Positions 44,204-57,650 are shown, counted from the stretch's first letter. The stretch is DNA of 64,000 nucleotides from Endomychus coccineus (GCA_958510875.1 OY294068.1:150820388-150884387); one strand, 5' to 3'. The notes: generated by a model from the letters alone, not told the origin. Numbers and translations are program-made.

Positions 44204-46802
44204 ATCTGAATTTTATTTAAATATGTATACACAAATTTCTTAATACTTGTTAATACTAAACCTTCATTTATCTATTTGCAATTTGACAAGGAACAATATC
44301 TCAAAATTTAAAAAAAAAATAAGATCTCCTCTGATGAGCCACGGCATGTATAGTGAATTTTGGATTCCAATCTACTATATACTCTAGAATTTGCCATGAA
44401 ACATCAGAAAAATGAATGAGATTCAGCTTAGCTCAATGTTTCGATTGAAATTGATACTCAAAATGGAGACCTATTCTTTTTTGAACCCCGTTCAACATAT
44501 GGAAATGATTATGAGCTACCTTTGTTCAACCTTCAACTTTTGACTGTGAAAAATAGAGCTTGGGCATATTGAGAATACTTGAATAAACGTTATTATTGAT
44601 ATCTAAATGACGCTTTCCTAAATCTGCAATCTTACCTTCATAATTAGGATGTTCAAGGTGCATGGATATTTGAGGAATATTTGCTGAAGATGATTATTGA
44701 AGTAGGTACTAAACTCTTCTCCTATCAAGTTTTTAATGAGTTCGCTCTATTTGCAACAATTATTGTTTACTGAATATGAGAATACATATTTAGTATGCTC
44801 CGCATTTTAATAGTCCCAATTCACTGTTCAATTATGTATTATTTAAATAATCATGCGTGTACTCAGTTTTGAAATGATTAGTAAATTATTTTCATTTACA
44901 GAGAAGCACATGAATCGCCGGAACTAAGATGACTATTATCTATAACTCACCAAATTTCAGTTATAAATAAAAATCGAGGGTGGAAGCCGTTACTTTGTGA
45001 TAATTCATAATATTGAGCCATATTTCTATAGAATGAAACATTGTTGTGACTATAATTTCGCCAACTAGAGTGTCACTTCCAGAACGCTAGGAAAAGTATG
45101 AATAAACATAGCTGATCTCTATTTATTTATAGTCGTTTTATTAAATATTCCCATAGATTCTAGGGTGTTTAATTTTGAAAATTTACTCAGGAGTCAACAT
45201 TTTAAGTTTTCAAATTAAATTCCCCCAGAGATTCAATAGAAAAAATTGAAGGTATTAAAAATAGCGACAAGAAAAATTTTAATTGATCAATTAGACTTGT
45301 ATTACAGCATTTTTTTTCGATATCTTTATAACCTGTGATCCGCTTATCTGCATCAATTTGTAATATCCCCGCAATATGATTCAATTCCGTTCGTATTCTA
45401 ACTGTATAACCATTTGATGATGTTATCTTATTTTGACTCAGAAATCCTATGCTTATTCATACTTTTCGTATCGTTCTGAAGATTTAATTAAACCAAATTC
45501 GGCGATATAAAAAGTATTTCTATTTTGCAGAAAAAGATTTATCTTAGTTTGATACACTTATCGAAATTTATTTGCTTCGATTGAAGCAAATGTGAACTGG
45601 GATATACATTTGCCGTTTCGTATTATAATGAAAATAATAATAATTATTATGTAGAAAACACACAGTAGTATAGAATAATTTATTTTCCTAATTGTAACAT
45701 GGAACGTATATTGTAAATAACATTTTATATTTATGTATAATATATAGATTTTTAAGTTATCACTTAGTATTATTATGACTTAACCTAAGTATATCACGCA
45801 TTCTGGCTTTATTTATACAAAAAAATCTTAAATCTAAATGTACGAAATACATAAGTACACACTAAGTGTGAAATATTCTTATTAACACCAATTCTTTCAA
45901 CTTTACACCATTTGAAAAAATAGTCCAAATTTCTGTTTTGATTTGCTTCACCGTGTTCTACATTTTGAGTGCAACTCAATTATTAATAATGTTAAGCAAT
46001 TAACTGTGGGGAAATAAATTCTCACCTCATTCTATCAACTCGGACTAGTATCATATTTCTGGTTGCTTGTATCCCAAGGTGAAGTATTTGACAAATTTGT
46101 ATTTTTTGTTAGATTTAATATTTCAACCACTAGGTCTTCTCCTATGTTGTTAGTTTTGAAACAAGTTTGCATTTTTCATGGGATCAATTGAAGCACATTA
46201 ATAATTTACTTAATATTTCATCATTCAGTAGCAGCCTGATGCAACTTCTCATTCAAAGTTGATGTTAACGTTGACTCATTATATTGGTAGAGGATGAATG
46301 CAATCAGACTGAATAGAATCAGCCATTGCGTGACGAAAATTCATTCTAAACTTAAATAAAATGATATTAAAAGTTTGGTTTCCACTAATTTAATATCTAA
46401 TGTAATTATAGTTTCCTAGCTTCTTCAAACAAGTATTTCAAAGTACTGACTCATTAAAATAGTGGAAATCAAGCTGTTAATAGTTATTTTATTCAAGTCC
46501 AATAATATGCACTCCGTAGATGGTCTATGCATATAAAATTGGTATGTATATATCCAGAGATATAAATAAGAATGACTTCACGTCCAGTGGCTTCTGACAA
46601 GATTGACAGGAAAATGAAAAGTGTCCCGTATCACACGAACAAAACAATGTGAAATTGTGTTTAAGAAACGTTCTCTTAATTTTATAATAAGTGAAGATAG
46701 AAGTTTAAGATGTTCGAAATAAACCCTGTTTTTCTATATAATAGAGTGACAAAAACTTGGCAATCCATCTCTTCAACTACATCGTAATGTATACAGGGTT
46801 GC
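44204..46802. other. gene-free AT-rich stretch
   Basis: No exon, transposon protein or notable repeat was seen. The minus-strand frame at 45202-45384 lacks support. Confidence 0.45.
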
Positions 46803-47615
46803 TATGACGAGGACAAGGTGAAAGAAAAGTCTGAAGAGGACATTCTGCATACATTTTTGAATATGAGAAAGCTATCTGCCAGATGGGTGCCGCATTTGCT
46901 CTCTGTTGACAACAAGCGTGGCCGTGTGACTTCAAGCGATGTTCAAGTGCGAGGACTTTTCGCGCCGGTTCGTAACCGTGAACGAAACATGGATCCATCA
47001 CAACATACCAGACACCGGAAAACAGTCAGAACTGTGGACTTGTACTGGCGATGGAAGCCGGAAAAACCCAAGGTGGGTTTATCGTCATGGCGACAGTTTT
47101 TTTTGGGATGCTCACGGTATCGTCCATTACGATTATCTTGAATAGGGCAAAACCACCGGCGTATATTAGGCAGAGCTGTTGGATCGATTCGACACTGATT
47201 TGAAGGAGAAGCGGCCGCATTTGACAAACAAAAAAGGGCTCTGCCACCAGGACAACGCACCGGTGGAGAGCTTCGAAGTCGCAATAGCAAAATTGTACGA
47301 ACTGCGATACGAATGGGTTCCTCATCCACCGTATTCTCCAGATTGGACCCCCTGCAATTTTTATTTATTTCTAAACTTGGAGAAATGGCTCGGCGAAAGT
47401 AGATTTGGCCCCAATAATGAAGTCATCACTCAAACAAACGCCTATTTGAAAGATTGCCGAAATCATATTATTTGGAAGTGATCGAAAAATTAGAAAAACG
47501 TTGGACGAAGTGTATCGGGCTATAAGGAGATTATGTTGAGAAATAAAATAAGTTTTGACCAAATAAATCATTTCTTGTTTCATGTTTCAGGAACTGTTCA
47601 CCTTGCCCTCGTATA
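46803..47615 (+). mobile_element. mariner deletion derivative with both ends
   Basis: The left end is TATGACGAGGACAAGGTGAA and the right end, on the other strand, TATACGAGGGCAAGGTGAAC. The element is about 810 bases, shorter than the usual ~1.3 kb. The 5' deletion removes the helix-turn-helix, and coding starts at NMRKLSARWVPHLLSVDNKR. In shifting frames it gives RRFVTVNETWIHHN (Asp to Asn at the first catalytic position), then VYRHGDSFFWDAHGIVHYDY. The frame at 47179-47481 has LDRFDTDLKEKRPHL, QDNAPV (second Asp present), HPPYSPDWTPCNFYLFLNLE (third Asp replaced by Asn in CNF) and RFGPNNEV. The C-terminal block (ERWTKCIGL-like) follows. Lost catalytic residues make it non-autonomous. Confidence 0.9.
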
Positions 47616-47934
47616 AATGGGAACGGTCAAATATTTTATGAACGGTTTGAGATATCTTGATGAATACTTAGGAAATATTTAACACTGTTTAGGTACATTT
47701 CCATTTTTTCTCGTCACATGTTCGAAATTCAAAACTGACTTTCTTCAGGTCATCGTTGGGAATAGCAGTTTTTTTTCGATATTATTTCGTTGATAATATT
47801 ATCCGATTCTTCCCGCAATAGGAAAAAGAATGGTCAAAAATGTGTAGGTCACTTTTGAGGTGAATACATTCTTCATATCGGCTAGTGTAGAAGCTCAGTC
47901 AAAAAAATAATAAACAAGATTTTGTTCCCCACAA
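47616..47934. other. short unassigned stretch
   Basis: Text such as GTGTAGGTCACTTTTGAGGT near 47851 may be the 5' part of the next transposase remnant. No motif is visible. Confidence 0.25.
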
Positions 47935-48200
47935 AATACAATTACTGGAAGAATTAAATAGATATTATTTCGATCGTAGAATTGAGTTTTGCGAAGTTAT
48001 GATGGAAAAATAAAAACAAATACAAATTTTATTTCAAATATCATTTTCACGGATGAAGCAACATTTTGTACGAGTGTTTTTGTTAACAGACATTGCTATA
48101 GATTTTGGACTGTTACTAATCCGCACTGGATGGAGCATGTTCATACACAGTATCCCCAAACATTTAATATTTAGTTTATATATAAAGTCTCGGGAAATAG
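47935..48200 (+). mobile_element. Tc1-like (DUF4817-class) transposase fragment
   Basis: The reading is QLLEELNRYYFDRRIEFCEV, then NFISNIIFTDEATFCTSVFV, NRHCYRFWTVTNPHWMEHVH and TQYPQTFNI. FTDEATF carries the first catalytic Asp. The fragment stops near 48200, where a Penelope-like sequence begins, so the latter may have inserted here. Confidence 0.75.
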
Positions 48201-48229
48201 ATCACACTAACACATATGCTCAATATTTT

Positions 48230-48765
48230 TTGACATATTGGGCAAGCACCTTATATCTATGGGCTTCCGAAAGTACATAAAAGTGATATACCTTTAAGAC
48301 CCATTGTAATTAATACTGGAGTGCCTATCTACAATTTATCAACATTTTGATCAAAATCTATCAACAATATAAAAGGAAAACATGAATTCCATGTGAAAGA
48401 CACTGCATTTTAATGAATTCATGAAAAACATTTCTTCTTTATTTACAAATATACCAGTCGTTTTGGCATTGAGTTATATCAAAAAACTCTAGATCGATCT
48501 GAATTTATGAATGCAGTGAAGTTTTGTTTAGAATGCACTTATTTACAATACGGTGATCAATATTTTGAACAAATATTCGGCACAGCAATGGGATCTTCTA
48601 TTTAAGCTACTATTGCTAATATTATTGAATGCCTAGAGGAATCTGTAATAAATTCATTAGATTCTCAACCCGTATTCTTTGAACGGTATGTAGATGATTG
48701 CCTAATGTGTATTCCCAATGATAAAATTCAGTACGTGATTCATAAATTTAATAATTTCCACTGAG
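48230..48765 (+). mobile_element. Penelope-like reverse transcriptase fragment
   Basis: The reading across two frames is [81 protein letters not shown] and FFERYVDDCLMCIPNDKIQY. The GLPK.HK..IPLRPI opening, the FGTAMG.. motif and the YVDD catalytic box are diagnostic of Penelope-like elements. A few stop codons are present, so it is inactive. The finger region continues and then ends abruptly near 48765. Confidence 0.85.
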
Positions 48766-50079
48766 TCATTCCACGTCAGAACAGCAACGCTCAATGGGTA
48801 AACATCTCCGATTCCGTTCAAATTTTGGGGATAGGTTCTTATTACCGAAAAAATGAGATCCTGAAAATTTCAGGTCGATAAGAAATGAAATATATCGGCC
48901 AATAAAAAAATTTGCCAATTTTAACGTTAAAAAATTCAAAATCAAATTTCTTCGATAAAAATGAACTTTTGGGACCAAAAAATATTTGGAAAAGCCCAAA
49001 TTGATAGGAAATTCTCCCAGGAATCCGACTAAATCAGAATATCTAGCGTATTTAACTGACGCATGCGCAAAAAACTCGAAAAACTCAAAAATTTCACTTT
49101 TTCTTTAAAAATTCATAACTCAATTGCTGCTACTTCGATTTTCTCAAAATTTTCAGGGAAGGTAGCTGAAACCATGTTCTTTCATGTAAAATTTGCGCAT
49201 TCATGCTCTTCATATCAAAATTTCCGTTAATAGACCGAAAATACTGAAATTTATTTTTTTTTATTTTTTTTGTTATATTTTGGTACGATGAGCATTGGAG
49301 AATCCGTTCTGTGCATGCGCTTGTACTTGAAATAAGTAATCATGTAAATCTTCTGATTCATCAAACAAAAATTTACATATTCAAGAAATAATCAATTTCC
49401 CATTCATCAGAATAACGTAAAAGAAACGAAAGTATAATAATTAATTTCTTTGAAATTATTAAGTATATCACTTTCTTTTATATCAAATGTAGATTAAAAT
49501 CGAACATTTTCTTACGTGTAAATTATATTAAATAATATAATTGATGACACCATATACATTTTCGTTTATAATCCATTTTCAAGAATATTCATGGAAAATA
49601 CTTTGAACTATTCCCGCTGCACAAATTCGTCGAGTTTGATACCTTCAGTCGGTAAGGCAGTCTATATTATTATTATTCGCCTGAATTTCGAAAGTGGATA
49701 CTTAAACGTTATTTTTTGTTGTTTCAGTCGTATACAAACATCGCTCGACATGACTTCGTATATTATAAGAAAATTGCTGAAGTGGATTTTTTAAACATAG
49801 TCATATACTTAAAACATCAATGTGTTACAATTTCGATTACTCGTGTTTCTGTTCGTTTCGGCCACGTGGGCATTTTTAGTTGAGATTGGTGTGACAAGGA
49901 CGCTTTGTGCTCATACAATCAGTCTTAAGAAATCTCGGTTAAGACATCTTCCGATGATACTCGTGAGACCGAAACTTACGTAAAGACGGAAATAATAAGC
50001 ATACGTGTTAGCGTGACCTATTTCTCGAGAATTCATACCTGGGTCAAGAATCATTATTAATCAATATTTGGATGGGATG
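48766..50079. other. unassigned, probably repetitive
   Basis: The sequence changes character at GAGTCATTCCACGTCAGAAC (48765). It continues about 550 bases of moderately AT-rich non-coding text to GTGCATGCGC near 49310; this looks like a DNA-transposon fragment but no second end was found. 49330-50079 shows nothing definite. Confidence 0.3.
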
Positions 50080-50570
50080 GCAACAATATAGTAGGACACT
50101 TTTTCTTAGATGGCAACTTGCCAAGAAATAGGTACGTATTTGGTTCTAGTGGAAGAAAATGTCATTCCTCAGCTTAGAGGTCTGTTTTCAAATCTATTAA
50201 ATCGTAACTAGGAAAAATGGTTGCAGCAAAATGATGCACTATGCCGTTATCGTTAGAAATTTTCTAAACACTACTTTCTCAAACCAATGAATTGGTCGAC
50301 AACGAATTATCAAATGGCTGCCAAGGGACCCAGACTTGGCATCACCCGATTATTTTTTTGAGTGTATTCAAAAGGTCCGGTTCACGTTAATTGGCTAGAA
50401 AATCTCAGAAATCTCAAATTACGAATTCGACAAAGAATTGCCGATATACCTCTTATTTGGTAGGAGAACGCAATTGAACGCTTCGTTCGAAGTATTCATT
50501 ACTACCAGGATGTTAATGGTGGACACTTTGAACACCTCAATTGAAGATTTAAATCTGAAAAAATTTTCAT
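50080..50570 (+). mobile_element. Tc1-like (DUF4817-class) transposase, C-terminal half
   Basis: Across frames: FLDGNLPRNRY, ENVIPQLRGLFSNLLNR, WLQQNDAPCRY (second catalytic Asp in QQNDAP), VNWLENLRNLKLRIRQRIAD and IPLIW. The frame then reads NAIERFVRSIHYYQDVNGGH and FEHLN before a stop. The final VNGGHFEHLN-stop is the classic end of this transposase class. Decayed. Confidence 0.8.
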
Positions 50571-52384
50571 TTTGATATTGTCCTAGTTTCCAATTTAAGT
50601 TAACACGATCATGTCTCTTATCCCTACTTTGGGCGTTTTGTACAGCTGTCTACATCAATGAATCTTTCCACCGTTTTTAAACTACTGACTTGATGATATT
50701 TTTATTTGGATGTTGGTGCTTCATTAAATAATAGTCGACAAATTTAAGCTTGAGTTTGTTTTTCTGCCACCATATCCAACAATTATTGTTGGTATTTCAA
50801 TTCTTCCTCCTTCAGTTGAATACTTCATAATTCCATAAGAAAATTGAAACAAACATGACATTCACAAATTGTGATCGATAAAAAATGTATTCGTCATCCA
50901 TAATTTCATAGCCTACTGACTGTAAAATGTATTTACCGTGAAAGAAACATTTCTAGCAATTTTTTATTTTGGAAATAAAATCATACAATATTTGCATCGT
51001 TGTAATCGAAAAAAATATTATTTTCAACGATGTCAATTTCAACCGCAGCTACTATTTAGAAAAAATCAAGTCAGTCTTGGATTTTCAAACATGCGACGAG
51101 GGAAACAGATTAAAGTATATCAAAAAAGTATCAAACATTTCCTAATGTTCATATATCATACCGTCTCGACATATTTTACATTTCCATATATAATAGCGAC
51201 CCTGAATAACAAATAATAAGCCATGATGCGCTAATATAGGGGTGAGGAATGAAGGCCTGCTGAAGTAAGGTATAAAATTAGAAATTACTATTATTAGAAA
51301 TCTTTAAATAAACAAAATTCCTCTCCAAATAAGTGAATCTGGAAAACGTATGCCTATAGCTGGAACTGAAATATTTGGTAAGAAAGGTAAGTAAGCTCAA
51401 GAAAACCAATTTTTATGTATGTCCTCATGCAAATTTTGGCGACTGAGGTATGTATAAATAAACAATTACCTTCATCCACTTCAAATAGTGTTAAAGTATT
51501 GAGGACCTTTCAGAGCTACCAAGTTTACATAGTTTACTCTAACGTTGGCTACTTGGTAGGTGAAAGGTCATCAGTACTTTAACCAATATTTTTAGTCGAT
51601 AAGGATGATTGTTCCCTGTTTTTAGAGTTATAGTGTATCCATCATAGTGTTAATTCTATAGAGTTATATCACATTGAGAATCCAACTATATAGTGTAAAG
51701 CTTCTTGCTTAACTGAATTTTGGATTTATTTAATAGACAATCTTATACCATTCACTGTTTGAATATTATTGCTCACATAAGACCCCCGCGACATCCTGGA
51801 GGTCCAACTTCCGACCAGTTTCTCTTACATTGGTCCTCTCATTTCGCCAGAAGCAAGCACAATGTCACCCTCCAGATTGTTGAACTTCAATGGTTTATCG
51901 GCATACACCAAAAGCTGTACACATCCCCAAAGCAAATAATCCGATAATAGACGATGAATGGGTCAAAATTTAATTTTCAACTCATTCGCCAAACACACGA
52001 CGCAAACGATGGTATATCGAACTGGATCGTGTGGGGTGTTGAATAAAGCTTATTTCGTGGAATGTTCCTTTCCTTAAAGTGGACGCACAAAGGTCCAATT
52101 ATTACTTTGATCTGCAGCGAAATTTTCTTCAGTAGGTATGCACTCATTTTCATCTCACAAGTTGAGCTACAACAAGTAGCGTACCAAGGTGGGAAATCTG
52201 TCCACGATACGTTGGATTAGTTGTTCTGATGGATTATTTCGATAGTAAAATGGTCGCTGCGAATAAGATCATAATTTTCAAAGCAAATTTGCAAAATTTG
52301 CATTCATTTATCTGACGTTAATCTCTACATGATGCGAAGTCCAATATTACTGAATAAAAATTCCCCACAACTTTGACATATGGT
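50571..52384. other. gene-free stretch
   Basis: AT-rich. The frame 50938-51216 is open, but its composition is that of the background. A slightly GC-richer patch at 51780-52210 looks like a decayed coding remnant without recognisable motifs. Confidence 0.35.
51550..51612 (+). repeat. dispersed repeat, copy C
   Basis: CTACTTGGTAGGTGAAAGGT, TCATCAGTACTTTAA and TTTTTAGTCGATAAGGATGA align with copy A at 408-480. Confidence 0.6.
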
Positions 52385-52935
52385 GACTAGTATCAAAGCT
52401 GTCTCGATTGAAAGTTCTCATACACAAAAAAACATTCCTTATTATAACAAAATTCTGAAATTTCTGAAAGAGAACGTTTGCTAACCATTCTTCATATATC
52501 TGATTAAAAAATTCGGAAACTTCAATATAACTACATATGGAGTTCTAATCAGCGGTCTATAGGAGTCTTGTGAGTTAGAACGAGCCAGATACATTGTATT
52601 GTTTGACAAGATAAACAAGAAAAGCGCTATTATAGTGGATAATAGTAGAGTGTGCCGACCAGTATCAGATCTGTCTCGATTAGAAATTCTCATACGCCAA
52701 AAAACATCTCTTATTATAACAAACTTCTGAAATTTTCGAAAAAGTACGTTTCTGATCAGTTCTTCAGCTCCTCATATAACCGATTCAATAAACTTGAAAA
52801 CTTTAATATACGTTTCGAGTTTCAATCAGTGGTATATACGTGAGTCTTGTGAGTTAGAGCGAGCCAGATGCATTGCATTGTTTCACAAGAGAAAGAAGAA
52901 GAACGATATTATAGTGTGTAATAGTACAGTAGCTA
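52385..52935. repeat. ~275-bp tandem duplication
   Basis: Two direct copies start at ATCAAAGCTGTCTCGATT (about 52391) and ATCAGATCTGTCTCGATT (about 52665). Shared landmarks include TTCTCATACACAAAAAAACA/TTCTCATACGCCAAAAAACA, TTATTATAACAAA, GTCTTGTGAGTTAGA and CGAGCCAGATACATTG/CGAGCCAGATGCATTG. The frame seen in each copy is an inverted coincidence and has no support as a gene. Confidence 0.85.
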
Positions 52936-55900
52936 GCTATGGAAGAACGATTATACCTTGAATTGAGACTATTTGATATCTAGTGAATCTGTTCTTGAAT
53001 AATGAAATAAATTCACTGTTCCTACTTCAACTCAATTCTAGTTCTAGTACTATCTTCAGATAATTATTCCATGCTTATTATTTGGCAGAGATGCGATTCG
53101 CACTTTCCGACCAGCAATCGTGGATAGAGAGTGCTCTTTGCACTCTTCTCTTTAATTTTCGTAAATAAAATTCAGAAGACGAATTATTTTCCAGGGATGG
53201 TTTAATCGGAAAGAAATTAAACGCGTAAATATTCTGACGGAAATATATTAATTCTACTGTACACTATTATTGAACATAGTATTGTTCTCAGAACAAACCT
53301 TTTATCCAGACTGGTCATTTCGTATTTTATACTTCAAAATAAAACAAATGACGGTGGAGAACAAACTTACTAATGCTGGTCGCTGATGAGCTTGAGAAAT
53401 ACATATTCTTAAGCTTTGCGGGATACAAAAAAAGGAACATGTGACGTATGCTTCTATTGCTGAGAACAAGAGGACTATATAAACATTCTACTAGCTCATA
53501 AAACTATACCTACATATGCGATACAGACCCTGAACGTCAGAAAACTGTATCTAAATTTAATTTAAAATAAGATAAAAGTTCATTCAAAAAATATAAACGA
53601 AAATTTGAAATCACTAACTGTTGACTGTCAACACTCACCACATAACAAAATTATTCGGATGAATATTGACTAGGAAGGCCTTAGACAGGCGTTCTATGAA
53701 TATAACACCCATCAATCCTCGAGTTTTTCGAATCTCGCTCGCACTTATTAAATCACTATAGACCGTTGATGTAAACTAAATCTGTATATGTACCCGAATT
53801 ATGTTAATTACTTGATGTGGAAAATGGAAAAATGCAAGGGCTCGTAATATGAAATCCGAGCCTCCTCCAAGTTATCTGAATTATTAACAAAAATATTCCT
53901 TTGAGGACAGATGAGAAATCAACATTTCAGACGCTCAATCCGGACTAGTTTCATAGAATACATTTAACTGAGCTCCATTTTTTTTTTGAACTGAATATAA
54001 ACCAACAAACTTAACTTGTTATAAAATTTTAGCCATCATAACTTCTTACCTTGGGCGAATCTGAAATTTAAAATTTGATCAAAGAGCTCAAGTATCGAAA
54101 AAAATTATAATGAGGCCAACTAGTTATTAGTTGTTGATGAGGAATAAAGGTAACAGAATAGATTGACTCTTGAATATTTTGAAACAATTTATATTCACAT
54201 CAAATAGCACAAGAAACTCAACTTCCATTCTTTAAACTCAGTCAATTTTTTTCATATCATGGTGACTTGCCGATATATATTTGTTGGTGGAAAAAATTTC
54301 ATATATTATTCACCTACTGAATACGTATAATAAGAAAAACTGCACTGAAAAACAATAACTTGATTTTTGTTCATTAATATTGAGCAAACGAAAGAGTTTT
54401 GAAATGAAAAAATATTTTCATATTAATACATTTTTATGTCCTTTGGAAATATACAGACTCTATTGATTTCTTAACTATATTAGATTGCTTGCAAATTCAA
54501 AAGTTTCGAATCACTGGAGCGTTTGCAGTTGATAACGTATTACATCTATATATTTATATTTTTCTTATTATATTTTATATAAAAATGTTGAAGCTCAACA
54601 TTTGTTGTATTTATCCTTGAAGATAATAATAATTACATGAATCTTGGATAATAATATTTGGAATAAATATTTATTTTCATTAATTCCCAGAAAAGCTTCA
54701 ACTTCTTTTTCATTTAATTGGCTTGTATGACACTTTAAGATTTTAAATCATGTTTTACAAAACTATACAAATATACAAAATATGTTTACTAAAATATAGC
54801 ACCGATAAAATCTTAAAACTACAATATAAACTTCTAAATGCTATTATACTTAATTTTTATTGGCCAGTAACAAAAATCACAGTTTGTTATTACATTCCAT
54901 CAGCTATCAATTAATTTCTATCTAATTTTCAAAAAAGTAAATATAAATATGTTGTAATTTTATAATTTGATAAGGCACTATAGCCTCTACAAATTCGTAT
55001 CTAATAAATCAATTTATTTATTGTTGGATGTAATAATGAGATTGAATGCAATGTGGAAAACTAAAAAATCGTTCATAAAATAACAACCATCCATCTATTT
55101 ACGATATTATTCTCATGTCTATAAATATATACTGATAAATAAATAAATAAATAGAAATATGTACAAAAATAAGAACTACATGAAACAGACTAATTCGATT
55201 GGGCATATTTCGCTTCGCGGTTCATCAATAATGTGGATTTGTAGTTGATTAAATACATTTTTAAGAAACTTTTGTAATGCATGTATTTTTTTTCGGTATC
55301 ATATCTGAATTTCAAGTTGAAATTAATACATTTTCGAATCAATTTGAACTTCGTTCAAGAAAATTTATTCTGTAACTTTAACCATCGAAATATACGTTTA
55401 TCAAACTTGAATTCAATTATTTTTTGATCTAAAATTACTCCAAACTATGTAATCTATTTGCTTGCGATATATGTATCAAAAAATAAAGTTCAACAAGATT
55501 TAAAACTACATACGAATGTAATGTTTCTGAATATATAGTTAAATTTTGTCAATCAACATTTTCATAATGTTGGACCACCGTATCTTGATGAATCGCAAAA
55601 AAATATTAATATAATTATTTAACAATAATTAGTTTATAAGTGGAAGAATTATTTCTCAATGATCAAATCTTGCGGGTCTGACAGTTCCTCACTTGCGGCT
55701 TTGGAAGAGGATCCGAATTTCAATTAATTATTACCTGAATATGGTCAGGGACAACTATCAAAAACCGAAACAATCATTCAAAATTTTTACAATCGATGCA
55801 CGAAATATGAGCAATAACTACTTCGCAACTGACCTTTAAAATAATGACGGACCATTCCCTGGATCATTATAAAAACTAACAATTAAGGGTAAGGGAATAC

Positions 55901-56094
55901 CACTACTTACGTAGCAATGGAGAGAATGATAAAAAAAGAAAATAATGAAAGGACATTACTCCTTAATTAAAAACTAACAACAAAAGTTAATGAGTTGAAA
56001 TCCTATCTGTAGATAAAACCAACAATGGGAGGTGATTATAATATATAGGTAGGAAATCAACCAGATATAATTGCACGGAATTAAACAGAGGAAC
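52936..56094. other. gene-free AT-rich stretch
   Basis: More than 3 kb without a convincing exon or transposon protein. An (ATAA)n-like run lies at about 55135-55155. Confidence 0.45.
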
Positions 56095-56215
56095 GCCTTT
56101 TGCAGGTTATCTTAATAAGACTTCCTAGCCTGGATCCAAGTAGCGACCCTGCATCGAACTCGGAATGCCAATTTTCAACTGAGCACCTCGATGCTTCAGT
56201 CAGCATGGCGAATGT
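56095..56215 (-). repeat. possible tRNA-derived SINE fragment
   Basis: On the minus strand GAGTTCGATGCAGGG resembles an RNA polymerase III B box with flanking tRNA-like arm, and GCATCGAGGTGCTCAGTTG could be a weak A-box region. The match is loose. Confidence 0.25.
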
Positions 56216-56774
56216 TAAAAAATGGACGAACGAGATGCTATAGTGCAATATATATCAATGGCACAATTCGCCTATTTAGTAAATACAGAGTATTATTTTC
56301 AGTATATTTAACAATTATTGAAAGTTATGGAGATAATTCAATTGAGTTGCTTTAATGATTTACTACCTACTGGTCATTCTGGGATACTTTTTTCGTATTC
56401 ATATTTTTTTGCGTCAAACAAACATATCTTTATACAGGACAGTTCTAGTTTCCAGATTGGGGGAGAAACGTAGTGTGACGCATTTGTGGAATGCTCAATG
56501 GAACAATGTTTCCTACTGACGATATGGGTCCGAAACTTCATTGAGAAGTTTCCAGCTATTTCTGTAAATTTGTACCAAGCAAATGGGTTTCCTTGCAAAA
56601 GGTTCAGTACCCATAATTTTTGTATATGTTGTAGGAACCAAAGCAAGTAGTAGAAAAACAAATTTGCAGAAGCAAAAATAGTAGGTTCGGCGACGATTGG
56701 GGCAGACAGTCTTATCAGATGTCGATAAGCATTGTCACATTGTTACCGACCGAGACGTCACTGTATTACCGGCC
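56216..56774. other. no clear feature
   Basis: The minus-strand frame 56374-56661 is open for 95 codons but has no recognisable domain and background composition. Confidence 0.3.
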
Positions 56775-57015
56775 ACGAGACACGTGTGTCAACACTAAGA
56801 CACGGATTTGACACGTGTTTCAGACACGTGCCTGCATGTTGAAACATGAGTCCGAATGTTGAAACACGTGTTTCAACATTCAGAAACGTGTTTTGACAAA
56901 TGTTTCAATATTCAAATTAGTGTTTGACACGTATTTAAACATTCAGACACTTGTTTCAACATTCAGACTCGTGCCTGAAACACGTGTAAAACCAGTGTCT
57001 GAATGTTAAAACACG
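56775..57015. repeat. degenerate minisatellite rich in CACGTG
   Basis: Units of roughly 20 bases combine ACACGTGTTT with AACATTCAGAC or its complement. Perfect CACGTG hexamers lie at 56781, 56812, 56825, 56865 and 56981, with many one-off variants between. Because each unit is nearly self-complementary, the block can fold on itself. Confidence 0.8.
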
Positions 57016-57154
57016 TATTTATCGTATTTTTCCTTGATCAAAATTGGCGGATGTGTTCTCACATCCAAGGACGGTATGCAGAAACAGGACAATACCTGTC
57101 AGACAGCTTGAAGTAGTATTTAAAGGAAGAACTGCAATACAGTTTATGGTATAG
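57016..57154. other. short spacer
   Basis: No feature seen. Confidence 0.3.
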
Positions 57155-57650
57155 CAGTAGGTAGGTCAAGGTGATACTCTTAAAGGTAAATGTATTCAAT
57201 TGTGACCAGAACCTGACGATACAGTAAATTATATAGTTATTGGAACATATCTTTAGAATAAGCCAACAAAACTATTGTTTGAGTTATTATAAATATAGGA
57301 CAAGACTGATTCACATTAATTCATATAATATTATTCATATAAATTTAGATATCGATTCCATATTAAGATACAAATATCATTATGCATTTCGATGTTGATT
57401 GTAATGTATGAATGTACCTTTTTCATAGTAACATTATATTGTTCTATACTCAAGAGTCTTACCTCATCCACAATTATCCATATATCTCCCGAAGTGCAGA
57501 CTAGTCACAATTACGTTGATACATGGCGATCCTGCCAAGATATGAATGGATAAAATATGTTTTGATTATTCTAAAGACATATTCCAATAACTATATATCT
57601 TATTCCAATTATATACCTCCATCAAGGGTATCATCTTGATCTACCTACTA
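57155..57650. mobile_element. ~500-bp MITE with ~95-bp imperfect inverted repeats
   Basis: The left arm (AGTAGGTAGGTCAAGGTGAT...ATATAGTTATTGGAACATAT...CTTTAGAATAA) is matched in inverted order by ATTCTAAAGACATATTCCAA...CTATATATCT...ATCATCTTGATCTACCTACT. The interior is AT-rich and non-coding. Target duplication is not clear. Confidence 0.7.

Noticed and set aside
50938..51216. 92-codon plus-strand frame
   Set aside because: AT-rich, Lys/Phe/Ile-heavy composition matches random background; no domain or splice sites of note.
56374..56661. 95-codon minus-strand frame
   Set aside because: Background composition and no recognisable motif.
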